Origin: Aedoeadaptatus coxii
Lineage (GTDB): Bacteria > Bacillota > Clostridia > Tissierellales > Peptoniphilaceae
Reading direction: 5' to 3' (one strand)
Assembly (NCBI RefSeq): GCF_903819215.1
Contig: NZ_CAIJCT010000010.1
Length of the DNA: 64,000 nucleotides
Positions 36,262 to 42,649 of the stretch are shown in pieces; position 1 is the stretch's first letter, and every line of letters begins with the position of its first letter. The notes beneath the pieces are model-generated. The model did no database searches and was not told where the DNA came from. It saw only the letters and a program-made list of their open reading frames with translations. Both the position numbers and the translations under genes were made by a program.

Positions 36262-36287
36262 TAGTTATTCCATCTCCTTTCCTGACC

Positions 36288-36343
36288 GTTAGCTATATCT
36301 AACTAACTACACTTATTATAAAGCTAATTTTTTATAACTAAAA
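36288..36343 (-). promoter_or_regulatory. Promoter and inverted repeat before the ABC-feo operon
   Basis: On the minus strand TATAAT (36320-36315) with only a weak -35 (TTTTAG at 36343-36338, 17-base spacer), as expected for an activator-dependent promoter. A 16-base near-palindrome GTTAGcTATATcTAAC (36288-36303) sits just downstream of the predicted start. Its GTTAG/CTAAC arms recall DtxR/IdeR-type iron boxes but spacing is not the same, so the regulator is unknown. Confidence 0.55.
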
Positions 36344-36409
36344 ATCTAACCATAAATTTCGACATTCCTTGTAATCCCTTTATTTGTAAGCTTTTCATAA
36401 GTATTTCTA

Positions 36410-36454
36410 TTTACAGTTTTATAAATTTGTGATATAATTAAATAAATTTGTGAT
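36410..36454 (+). promoter_or_regulatory. araC promoter with two direct repeats (candidate operator)
   Basis: TTTACA (36410-36415), 17-base spacer, TATAAT (36433-36438). Two identical 13-base repeats ATAAATTTGTGAT lie at 36421-36433 and 36442-36454, a period of 21 bases (two helical turns). Direct repeats at this spacing are typical AraC-family sites. They cover the spacer, -10 and start site, which would fit self-repression. Confidence 0.7.
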
Positions 36455-36474
36455 GTTAAAAGAGGTGAGCAGAA

Positions 36475-37449
36475 TTGACGGATAGAACAGTTATTGATTA
36501 TTTAACAAACTTAGTACATGACGCTCCTTTTATTCCTGTTCCAACTTTATCAACTGAAAACAAACAAATCTTTCAAATAGATCCCCATTTTGGCAAAGGT
36601 ACTTTTCGCATACTAAAATTTGACAGCAGTTTAATTCTAATTTTAATTGCTGACTTTACTCCAAATGAAACAATGGAGAAAATAACCGAAGTATCTGAAA
36701 AGTATTTAGAGATTAGCCAATTTGAAACAGAGAGCAGTTCATTTAAAGTCGGTGGCAGAAAGTTAAATAATGTAGAAAAAGGTATCTATTGCTACTTAAA
36801 TACAGAAAAGAAAACTTATACCTATTGTGAGGCAAATAAGCCTGTAAAGTTTACGAAAATAATCCTAACCAAAGAATACTTTGACACTTTTTTAAAATTA
36901 AAATATGATGATTTTGAATATGAAAAAGCAAAGATTCTTAATTCTTATTTGTTAAAAACTCAAAATTCTCCGCAGTTGAATTTTATATTTCAACAGATAA
37001 GAGAATCCCAAGCTGAAGGAAAGATTTTGCCTTTATATTTGGAAGGCAAAGTCATGGAACTATTATCTATCATAATTACAGGGTTAGAAAAAAAGGAAAA
37101 AAATATATCCGTTGTCTTAACTAAAAAAGATAAGCAAAATCTGAAAAGGGCTGTATCGGCTATGAAAAAAGATTTATCGGTTCATATTGACGGACTTGAA
37201 CTCTCTAAAATTGCTTTAATGAGTCCTGCACGATTTCAATTAGCTTTTCGCAAATACTACGGTGTTCCTCCCTACGAGTACTTAAAAGAATTAAGGCTTA
37301 ATAAGGCATTATTATTGCTGAAAAATCCTGAGTATAAAATATCTACGATAGCAGAAAAAGTTGGCTATACACACACAGGACATTTTGCTAAAATATTCAA
37401 ATCAACTTATGGAATCACACCAAGTAAATATAGAAGTACAATTACTTAA
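36475..37449 (+). CDS. AraC-family transcriptional regulator
   Basis: 324 residues from a TTG start with AGAGGTG seven bases upstream. The first about 215 residues are a ligand-sensing domain without clear similarity to me; the C-terminal about 100 are a typical double helix-turn-helix (LSKIALMSPARFQLAFRKYY, then ISTIAEKVGYTHTGHFAKIF and TPSKYRS). It is the only intact minus-to-plus switched gene before mobC and faces the ABC-feo operon, so it most likely controls it. YbtA, which senses yersiniabactin and activates ybtPQ, is a known precedent for this arrangement. Confidence 0.9.
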   Translation: MTDRTVIDYLTNLVHDAPFIPVPTLSTENKQIFQIDPHFGKGTFRILKFDSSLILILIADFTPNETMEKITEVSEKYLEISQFETESSSFKVGGRKLNNVEKGIYCYLNTEKKTYTYCEANKPVKFTKIILTKEYFDTFLKLKYDDFEYEKAKILNSYLLKTQNSPQLNFIFQQIRESQAEGKILPLYLEGKVMELLSIIITGLEKKEKNISVVLTKKDKQNLKRAVSAMKKDLSVHIDGLELSKIALMSPARFQLAFRKYYGVPPYEYLKELRLNKALLLLKNPEYKISTIAEKVGYTHTGHFAKIFKSTYGITPSKYRSTIT

Positions 37450-37515
37450 ACTAATATTAGAATTCAATATGTGCTTAACGCCTGCTACCATAATCAGTCT
37501 TTTGTAGCAAGCACA

Positions 37516-37541
37516 GTAAGTGTACGGACACTTACGGAAAA
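37516..37541. other. Candidate oriT upstream of mobC
   Basis: A perfect 8-bp inverted repeat GTAAGTGT-ACGG-ACACTTAC (37516-37535) is followed by GGAAAA. It lies about 100 bases before mobC. The repeat and the TTACGG next to it resemble nick regions of Gram-positive mobilizable plasmids (TAAGTGCGCCCTTACGG type, from memory). The assignment is by position and pattern. Confidence 0.5.
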
Positions 37542-37546
37542 TTGAC

Positions 37547-37578
37547 GAAGCAGCCCTTGGGGATCTGCTTCTTTTTTT
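37547..37578 (+). terminator. Terminator between araC and mobC
   Basis: A 7-bp stem GAAGCAG/CTGCTTC (37547-37553 with 37565-37571) with inner CCC/GGG pairs is followed by seven T on the plus strand. It would end the araC transcript. Confidence 0.75.
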
Positions 37579-37643
37579 ATCAATTTTTAGCTTGTTAGGG
37601 AGAACCCTAAGACCCCGAAATACATTCAAAGGAGGAACTAACT

Positions 37644-38000
37644 ATGGCAAATAGATTAAGAAATGAAAGACTTGAAATTAAATTAACCGAAGAAGAAAAG
37701 GCTCTTTTTGAAGAGAAAAAAAGACTTGCGAAGTGTAGAAACATGAGCCATTTCATCCGCAAATGCGTTTTGGAAAAGGAAATTTATCAAGTGGATTTAG
37801 AACCTTTCAGAGATTTACAAGGCTTACTTTCTAATGCAACAAACAACATCAATCAGATTGCAAAGCGAGTAAATTCGACAGGTGTAATCTACAAAGAGGA
37901 CATCGATGATATAAAAAAAGAGATTGAACATTTCTCAAAAGAGCTGTGGCAAATTCATTCACTACTTCTGAAAAGAACATCTGAAACGGAAGGTGAATAA
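37644..38000 (+). CDS. mobC: MobC-family relaxosome accessory protein
   Basis: 118 residues. A ribbon-helix-helix-like N-terminus (LEIKLTEEEKALFEEKKRLA, then RNMSHFIRKCVLEKE) is followed by the NNINQIAKRVNS motif typical of MobC. It binds the transfer origin and helps the relaxase nick. AAAGGAGG precedes the ATG. The relaxase gene follows 2 bases later. It appears intact although its partner is broken. Confidence 0.9.
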   Translation: MANRLRNERLEIKLTEEEKALFEEKKRLAKCRNMSHFIRKCVLEKEIYQVDLEPFRDLQGLLSNATNNINQIAKRVNSTGVIYKEDIDDIKKEIEHFSKELWQIHSLLLKRTSETEGE

Positions 38001-38002
38001 TA

Positions 38003-38565
38003 ATGGCTATTACAAAAATACACCCAATAAAATCGACTCTTAATCTTGCTATCGACTACATTGTAAATGGAGATAAAACAGACGAGCAGCTTTTGGTAAG
38101 CACTCATAAATGCCACGAATCAACTGCTCACACTCAGTTTTTAAGGACACGAAATGACGCAGGAACAAAAGGAACCGTTCTTGCAAGACATCTCATTCAA
38201 TCATTTTTACTGGGTCCTGAATTGGCTCACCAGATTGGTATGGAGCTGTGTAAAAAGATACTCAAAGGTGAGTACGAATTTGTCTTATCTACTCACGTAG
38301 ATAAGGGGCATATCCACAATCACATCATCTTCAATAATGTAAATATGGTAACAGGGAGTTGCTACCAGTCTAACAAGAAAAGCTACCACCAAATCCGTTA
38401 TCAGAGTGATAAACTCTGCAAAGAAAATAGCCTATCTGTCATTGACGAGTTTTACGAAAGCTATAAGAAAAAATATAAGATTAACGGTAAATCTTGGTAT
38501 GAAAACGAATAGGCAAAACATGGCACTTCTTGGAAAAGCAGGCTTAAATTTGACAAGGATCCTAT
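38003..38565 (+). pseudogene. Relaxase, interrupted by a stop and truncated
   Basis: The open part (169 residues) holds the relaxase N-terminus: catalytic-region Tyr in NLAIDYIVNGDKT and the metal-binding motif HVDKGHIHNHIIFNN (about 116-130). Full relaxases of this family are over 400 residues. At 38510-38512 a TAG follows SWYENE, and the same frame goes on with AKHGTSWKSRLKFDKDP, a segment expected right there in intact homologues. Similarity then ends near 38565. So there is a nonsense change plus loss of the 3' two thirds. Confidence 0.85.
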
Positions 38566-38684
38566 CAATCTTTATATTGAGCCTATTTTCTAATTCATAC
38601 CTCGTAAGAGAGAAATAATAACTGTTCCTATACCAAGTAGGAATGTCATAAATGCAGAAAGTCATATGCTGTCATTCTTTTCTA

Positions 38685-39002
38685 TTAAATCATTTTGAAG
38701 TGTCTCAAAGCATCCACGATGGCTGCGTCTTTTTCAGGTGTACATTATGGAATAATTTGTTTCTCCTTTTTAGACTTGTTGTAATGTTCTCGTAATTCTA
38801 TTCCACATTTCCTTTTTATCTGTGCAATATATAATGTTGAAACTTTTAATTGAAATTTATTCCAAACATATTCTGTGATTTGAGCATATGTTGCCTTACT
38901 TTCAGCACTTGTCAAATCAAGCTCATCCAGCTCAATTTCAATATTTATATGCTTATCGACATCGAGTTTGGGCAAAAGTGCTACCGTCTCGTCTTTCATC
39001 AC
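38685..39002 (-). pseudogene. C-terminal remnant of an RlmCD-like 23S rRNA methyltransferase
   Basis: The minus strand codes for ETVALLPKLDVDKHINIEIE, then TSAESKATYAQITEYVWNKF and LYIAQIKRKCGIELREHYNK, which match, from memory, the tail of RlmCD/RumA-like proteins carried on Gram-positive mobile elements. An in-frame TAA (38742-38744) is followed by CTPEKDAAIVDALRHFKMI and the natural stop at 38685. The methyltransferase domain is absent. This is a decayed end of a larger gene, pointing toward the relaxase remnant; the 120 bases between (38566-38684) hold nothing else recognisable. Confidence 0.75.
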
Positions 39003-39037
39003 GCTTCATTCAAAACCTCACAATATCCTAATCAAAG

Positions 39038-39130
39038 AAAAAACCGCCCTCAGGCGGTCTTTGTTATTCGCTTAAATCACTTTCATTCATAAAAGGTTCG
39101 GCGCCTTCATATTCTACATCGATTTCGGTC
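39038..39130 (-). repeat. Duplicated 3' end and terminator of the CD1247-like gene (copy 1)
   Basis: 93 bases that match 39961-40053 with 4 differences and no gaps. The copy includes the last 23 codons or so (reading TEIDVEYEGAEPFMNESDLSE and stop) and the terminator hairpin ACCGCC/GGCGGT (39043-39048 with 39053-39058, then T run on the minus strand). It is not joined to a start codon here. The hairpin can still end transcripts of the gene at 39153-39602. Confidence 0.9.
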
Positions 39131-39152
39131 AAACCATTTGGAGAATTTCCAA

Positions 39153-39602
39153 TTACTTCTCCTGAACCATATCCCGATAAACAACAAACAGCTTGAAAAC
39201 AATTTGAAGAAAAGCAAGAAAGGCAAGCGACAATATCATATCCGGACTTAAATCAATTCGCTCCAAACCGGGACCTCCACCCTCATAACCTATGCAACCA
39301 TATAGGAAGACGACAACCATCGTCGTCTTTACAAGGGAGGAAATTTTTTCCATGTATTGAACAGAAAACCTATCCTCATGAAGAATATCTTTTAGAAGAA
39401 GGTTTAAGTTACGAAATGCAGACCCTACAATTACGAATATAATAGCAAAAAACACCTGAAACACGATGTTTCGTGAATCAATATGGCCCACGTAGATATC
39501 TTTAAACATAGAGCCGATCACCAGTACGGGTAAGACGAACCATATAATATAAAAGAACTTCGTAAATGTGTAATATCTTTCAAGTTTATTCCGTTCCACC
39601 AT
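39153..39602 (-). CDS. Small four-helix membrane protein (DUF2975-like)
   Basis: 149 residues from the ATG at 39602, which has GGAGG four bases upstream; a longer ORF start is unsupported. Four likely membrane helices (about 14-38, 45-70, 92-112, 118-140 in this numbering). Size and layout resemble DUF2975 proteins, which are often encoded beside a small XRE-type regulator; none is seen here. Function unknown. It lies between the two copies of the 93-bp duplication. Confidence 0.65.
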   Translation of the reverse strand: MVERNKLERYYTFTKFFYIIWFVLPVLVIGSMFKDIYVGHIDSRNIVFQVFFAIIFVIVGSAFRNLNLLLKDILHEDRFSVQYMEKISSLVKTTMVVVFLYGCIGYEGGGPGLERIDLSPDMILSLAFLAFLQIVFKLFVVYRDMVQEK

Positions 39603-39721
39603 TATGCCTCCTTGTAACTCTAATGTTAAATCCGACATGTCTAATAAATTACATTTCAACTTTAGACGCCTATAGCTACTTTCCTTTACGTTTCATCCGG
39701 TTCTGTTAAGGAATATTCTTT

Positions 39722-39760
39722 ATTGTATACAATTATATTACTGTAACTCGGAAAAGTAAA
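39722..39760 (-). promoter_or_regulatory. Possible promoter with palindromic operator
   Basis: TTTACT (39760-39755), 17-base spacer, TATAAT (39737-39732) on the minus strand, upstream of the membrane protein gene. The perfect 12-base palindrome ATTGTATACAAT (39722-39733) overlaps the -10 end, a position suited to a repressor. The rest of 39761-39915 is AT-rich with no gene seen. Confidence 0.5.
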
Positions 39761-39911
39761 TCCCACGCTGATATTTTTATATCATTAAATTGACTGGGAT
39801 TATGTTTTTAAAATCAAAATTTACTTTTTAAAAAATAAAAAATTATTACTTTTTCTTTCTTCGTTTAATATTAGCCTGTTCAAAACCGGTGATGGATGGC
39901 ATTTAGGAAAA

Positions 39912-39940
39912 CAAAAAGGAGCCCAGTTTCACTAGGCTCC
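39912..39940 (-). terminator. Second hairpin terminator
   Basis: Stem GGAGCC/GGCTCC (39918-39923 with 39935-39940) with TTTTTG after it on the minus strand. It follows the CD1247-like gene terminator by about 25 bases, giving a tandem stop before the membrane protein gene. Confidence 0.65.
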
Positions 39941-39960
39941 CCAATGATTGACATAGAACT

Positions 39961-40053
39961 AAAAAAACCGCCCGTAGGCGGTCTTTGTTATTCACTTAAA
40001 TCACTTTCATCCATAAAAGGTTCGGCGCCTTCATATTCTACATCGATTTCGGT
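39961..40053 (-). repeat. Parental copy of the 93-bp duplication (copy 2) with terminator
   Basis: This copy belongs to the intact CD1247-like gene: its last codons, stop at 39988-39990 and the terminator ACCGCC/GGCGGT (39966-39971 with 39976-39981) with a run of T. It matches 39038-39130 at 89 of 93 positions. Outside the block the two neighbourhoods are unrelated. Confidence 0.9.
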
Positions 40054-40338
40054 CGGATCATTATAGTCATCGAAGAGATCGTAATCGTCGAGATCGTATT
40101 CATCGAAATCGTCGTACCCTTCATCGTCATAGACGTAATCTTCAAGTTCAGCTAAATCTTCTTCTACTACGTCGACGTAATCTTCAATATCTTCAAATTT
40201 TTCGTCGATAACTTCTGTAAGTTCAGCTACAACATCGACAAGTTCCAAGAGAATTTGACCTTCTTTGGAATTTTCTTCCAATCCCAAGCCATCAGCTAAT
40301 CCTTGGACGTACGCAATTCTTTGTAAAATATTTTTCAT
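39988..40338 (-). CDS. CD1247-type acidic protein
   Basis: 116 residues from the ATG at 40338 with GGAGG five bases before it. The N-terminal half (KNILQRIAYVQGLADGLGLE, then ELVDVVAELTEVIDEKFEDI and EDYVDVVEEDLAELEDYVYD) matches the clostridial CD1247 N-terminal domain; the rest is almost entirely Asp/Glu/Tyr. No biochemical role is known to me. It follows efp by 14 bases, so it is probably cotranscribed with it. Confidence 0.75.
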   Translation of the reverse strand: MKNILQRIAYVQGLADGLGLEENSKEGQILLELVDVVAELTEVIDEKFEDIEDYVDVVEEDLAELEDYVYDDEGYDDFDEYDLDDYDLFDDYNDPTEIDVEYEGAEPFMDESDLSE

Positions 40339-40352
40339 GGCAGCCTCCTTCA

Positions 40353-40910
40353 CTAAACTCTGGACATATACTCGCCACTACGGGTATCGATGCGAATTTT
40401 ATCTCCGCGATCGACAAATAGCGGTACAAGGAGTGTAAAACCGGTCTCAACCGTTGCAGGTTTTGTAGCGCCGGAGGTCGTATCGCCTTTGACGCCGGGT
40501 TCGGTTTCAGTAACTTCAAGTTCTACAAAGTTTTCGGGTGTAACGTTAATGGGTTTGTTTTGGTAGATTTGAATCGTCGCCATGTCGTTTTCCCGCATAA
40601 AGTTCAACGCATCTTCGACAAATTCCTTTTCAATCGGGATTTGTTCGTAAGTTTCGTTGTCCATAAAGTAATAAAGCTCGCCGTCGGAATATAAGTATTG
40701 CATTTGCTTGGTTTCAATAACCGCATTTTCAAATTTTTCCGAGGGGTTAAAGGTCGTTTCTTTCGCGCCGCCGTTTAATACGGAACGGATTTTTGCACGA
40801 ACAAATGCCGCACCTTTACCGGGCTTTACGTGTTGGAAATCGACGACTTGATAGACATCGCCATCCATTTCAAAAGTTACACCTTTTCTAAAATCACCTG
40901 CTGAGATCAT
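40353..40910 (-). CDS. efp: Elongation factor P
   Basis: 185 residues with three beta-barrel domains: KOW-like N-terminus (GDFRKGVTFEMDGDVYQVVDFQHVKPGKGAAFVRAK in two halves, modification-site Lys in PGKGA), OB domain and C-terminal domain ending KIRIDTRSGEYMSRV. It relieves ribosome stalling at polyproline. The start has GGAGG upstream and a promoter of its own. Confidence 0.97.
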   Translation of the reverse strand: MISAGDFRKGVTFEMDGDVYQVVDFQHVKPGKGAAFVRAKIRSVLNGGAKETTFNPSEKFENAVIETKQMQYLYSDGELYYFMDNETYEQIPIEKEFVEDALNFMRENDMATIQIYQNKPINVTPENFVELEVTETEPGVKGDTTSGATKPATVETGFTLLVPLFVDRGDKIRIDTRSGEYMSRV

Positions 40911-40939
40911 ATAATCCTCCTTCTTTGTACTGCTAACAC

Positions 40940-40968
40940 ATTATACCAAATTGTAAAAAATCTCACAA
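40940..40968 (-). promoter_or_regulatory. Promoter of efp
   Basis: TTGTGA (40968-40963), 17-base spacer, TATAAT (40945-40940) on the minus strand, starting about 25 bases before the efp ATG. No clear terminator separates it from the pilX-like gene. Confidence 0.7.
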
Positions 40969-40976
40969 CTAAGGAG

Positions 40977-41879
40977 CTATTGCTCGTAAACTTTTTTCAT
41001 ATGGAGATCATGGATTTTTATAAATCCGGGGAACGGGTAGAGAACCCTTTCCGTTGCTTTAGGATTGAAGGCGACGACGGCACTCTCCGGCTGATTCCCT
41101 AAGATAAGGCCGTCACAGGATAGTCGACCCTCAATTCGGGCACCGGGCTTTATCATGCAGACGCCCCTTACCTTTAAATTTCCTTTTATCACGGCGTCTT
41201 CGTTAATGACTGCGAGACCTTCCATTGCCGTCGGCGTCTTTAACGTGAGCTCGCCTCGTATAAAGATGCGCGTCGGCAGATCGGGAGAAAAACTTGCGAT
41301 CTCATTTTCTCCACGGATCACTCGAAAACGCCTATTGTCGTATGTTACATAATCGCCATTGGCTGTCGTCCAGCTATCGACAGAAGGCTCCTTCATGTAA
41401 TCGGGATCTTTTTCCAGAGACGCAATCCAAGGTGAGACAATTTCTTTAAAGCCTTTTGTCCCAAAATCCAGGTGTCCGCTCTCAACATTAAAAATCGGAT
41501 TGACCAATTCCCCTTTAAGTTGAGCGAAAGAACTGATCCCCTTATAGCTTGCCCGCGTCAATAAAGAAAACGCACAATATTTTCCCTCTTCTTTTATAGG
41601 TTGAAGTTCCGCCGTCTGCGCCGTAATGTCGCCGTACTGCGGACGTGGGAGCGTTTGTTTTCCGCCGGTAATAAGGGATGCCAGTTTTTCTTCTTTTAGG
41701 TCATTCCATGCCAAGTACGCCAGAGATTCTGCGTAGTATCCGCTCTGCGCACTGTCTTTCATGGCGCGAGCCGATAATGATTGGGTTTCCAGTCTCGAAA
41801 ATAAGTAGAGAGATAAAAGGGCTATAATGGAAAAAATCATAACCGCCATTAAAGAAACGGATCCGGATCGTTTAGTCAT
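40977..41879 (-). CDS. PilX-like minor pilin with beta-helix-type C-terminal part
   Basis: About 300 residues from the ATG at 41879 (GAGAGG upstream; a GTG two codons earlier is possible). N-terminus TKRSG|SVSLMAVMIFSIIALLSLYL has a basic leader, Gly before a hydrophobic helix and no Glu at +5, as in PilX/GspK-type minor pilins. The C-terminal region (about 215-280) has short repeats such as AVIKGNLKVRGVCMIKPGARI, resembling the beta-helix of polymer-forming (bactofilin-like) domains. Last gene of the minor-pilin operon. Fusion of these parts is unusual. Confidence 0.65.
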   Translation of the reverse strand: MTKRSGSVSLMAVMIFSIIALLSLYLFSRLETQSLSARAMKDSAQSGYYAESLAYLAWNDLKEEKLASLITGGKQTLPRPQYGDITAQTAELQPIKEEGKYCAFSLLTRASYKGISSFAQLKGELVNPIFNVESGHLDFGTKGFKEIVSPWIASLEKDPDYMKEPSVDSWTTANGDYVTYDNRRFRVIRGENEIASFSPDLPTRIFIRGELTLKTPTAMEGLAVINEDAVIKGNLKVRGVCMIKPGARIEGRLSCDGLILGNQPESAVVAFNPKATERVLYPFPGFIKIHDLHMKKVYEQ

Positions 41880-42396
41880 AGCCACCTCTCAGCGCCACAG
41901 AGCGCGTGTACTCCCTTCCGCCTCGCGTAAGGCGAATTGTCAATAGATCGCCTTCTCTGCGGAAATGGAGCTCTTTTACATCGTCTAAAATAATATTTCG
42001 GACGCCCGGTCGCTTCCCTATTTTTTCTTTACTGTACTTTGCACGATAATAATCGCCGTAACGTGAAAGTGTGCGGTTTTGCAAAACATAACTCACCACT
42101 TTATGGCCGTTTCGCCCTTTTTCCCGTACATAAAGCTGCAACCCATTATCTTCGATGAAGTAAAATGCATCGGCGCTGTGAATCTCATCGATCATCGATT
42201 GCAACGCAAAAAATTCGTCATTGGTTCGCGTCATTTTCCGGCCGAGTCCGGCAGAAGTATTAAGGGATGTGAGCAAAATATTTCCGAGAACGGCCATTAA
42301 CAGCGACCCAATGGCCAAGGCGAGCATTAATTCAAGGAGTGTAAATGCTTTTTTCCGGCCGAAGCCCGCGAAAAAGAAGTTTTCCCGTCTTATCAT
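41872..42396 (-). CDS. PilW-like minor pilin
   Basis: 174 residues from the ATG at 42396, which has GGAGG six bases upstream. Leader MIRRENFFFAGFGRKKA|FTLLELMLALAIGSLLMAVL: Ala at -1, Phe at +1, Glu at +5. The body resembles GspJ/PilW pseudopilins (FALQSMIDEIHSADAFYF, then LQLYVREKGR). It starts 65 bases inside the pilV-like gene and overlaps the next gene by 8 bases. Confidence 0.75.
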   Translation of the reverse strand: MIRRENFFFAGFGRKKAFTLLELMLALAIGSLLMAVLGNILLTSLNTSAGLGRKMTRTNDEFFALQSMIDEIHSADAFYFIEDNGLQLYVREKGRNGHKVVSYVLQNRTLSRYGDYYRAKYSKEKIGKRPGVRNIILDDVKELHFRREGDLLTIRLTRGGREYTRSVALRGGYD

Positions 42397-42649
42397 GGAA
42401 TACCTCCACTTGCTCCATTCCTTCACTATAATTCGTAATCTTCACATGACAGTGTTTTGACTCCATAGTTTGATAGGCCATGGCCGCTTCCATTACGTCT
42501 TCCCCCTCGCTAGTAGCGTCTCGATCGCGGCTTAAACGGCCGAATTGAAGGGCACTCCCGCCTAAGGCGGCGCTCAACATCACGATCAGAAGGGCCACGA
42601 TCCCCAGGGTCAAAATGACTTCAATCAAACTGAAACTCTTATTTTTCAT
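42332..42649 (-). CDS. PilV-like minor pilin
   Basis: 105 residues. Short leader MKNKS|FSLIEVILTLGIVALLIVML with Ser at -1 and Glu at +5. The rest is short (GspI/PilV size). GGAG lies seven bases before the ATG. It overlaps the FimU-like gene by 11 bases and contains the start of the PilW-like gene in another frame. Confidence 0.75.
   Translation of the reverse strand: MKNKSFSLIEVILTLGIVALLIVMLSAALGGSALQFGRLSRDRDATSEGEDVMEAAMAYQTMESKHCHVKITNYSEGMEQVEVFHDKTGKLLFRGLRPEKSIYTP

Noticed and set aside
38406..38618. Plus-strand 70-codon ORF overlapping the relaxase end
   Set aside because: Out-of-frame shadow of the broken relaxase; its content is explained by the relaxase frame continuing after the TAG.
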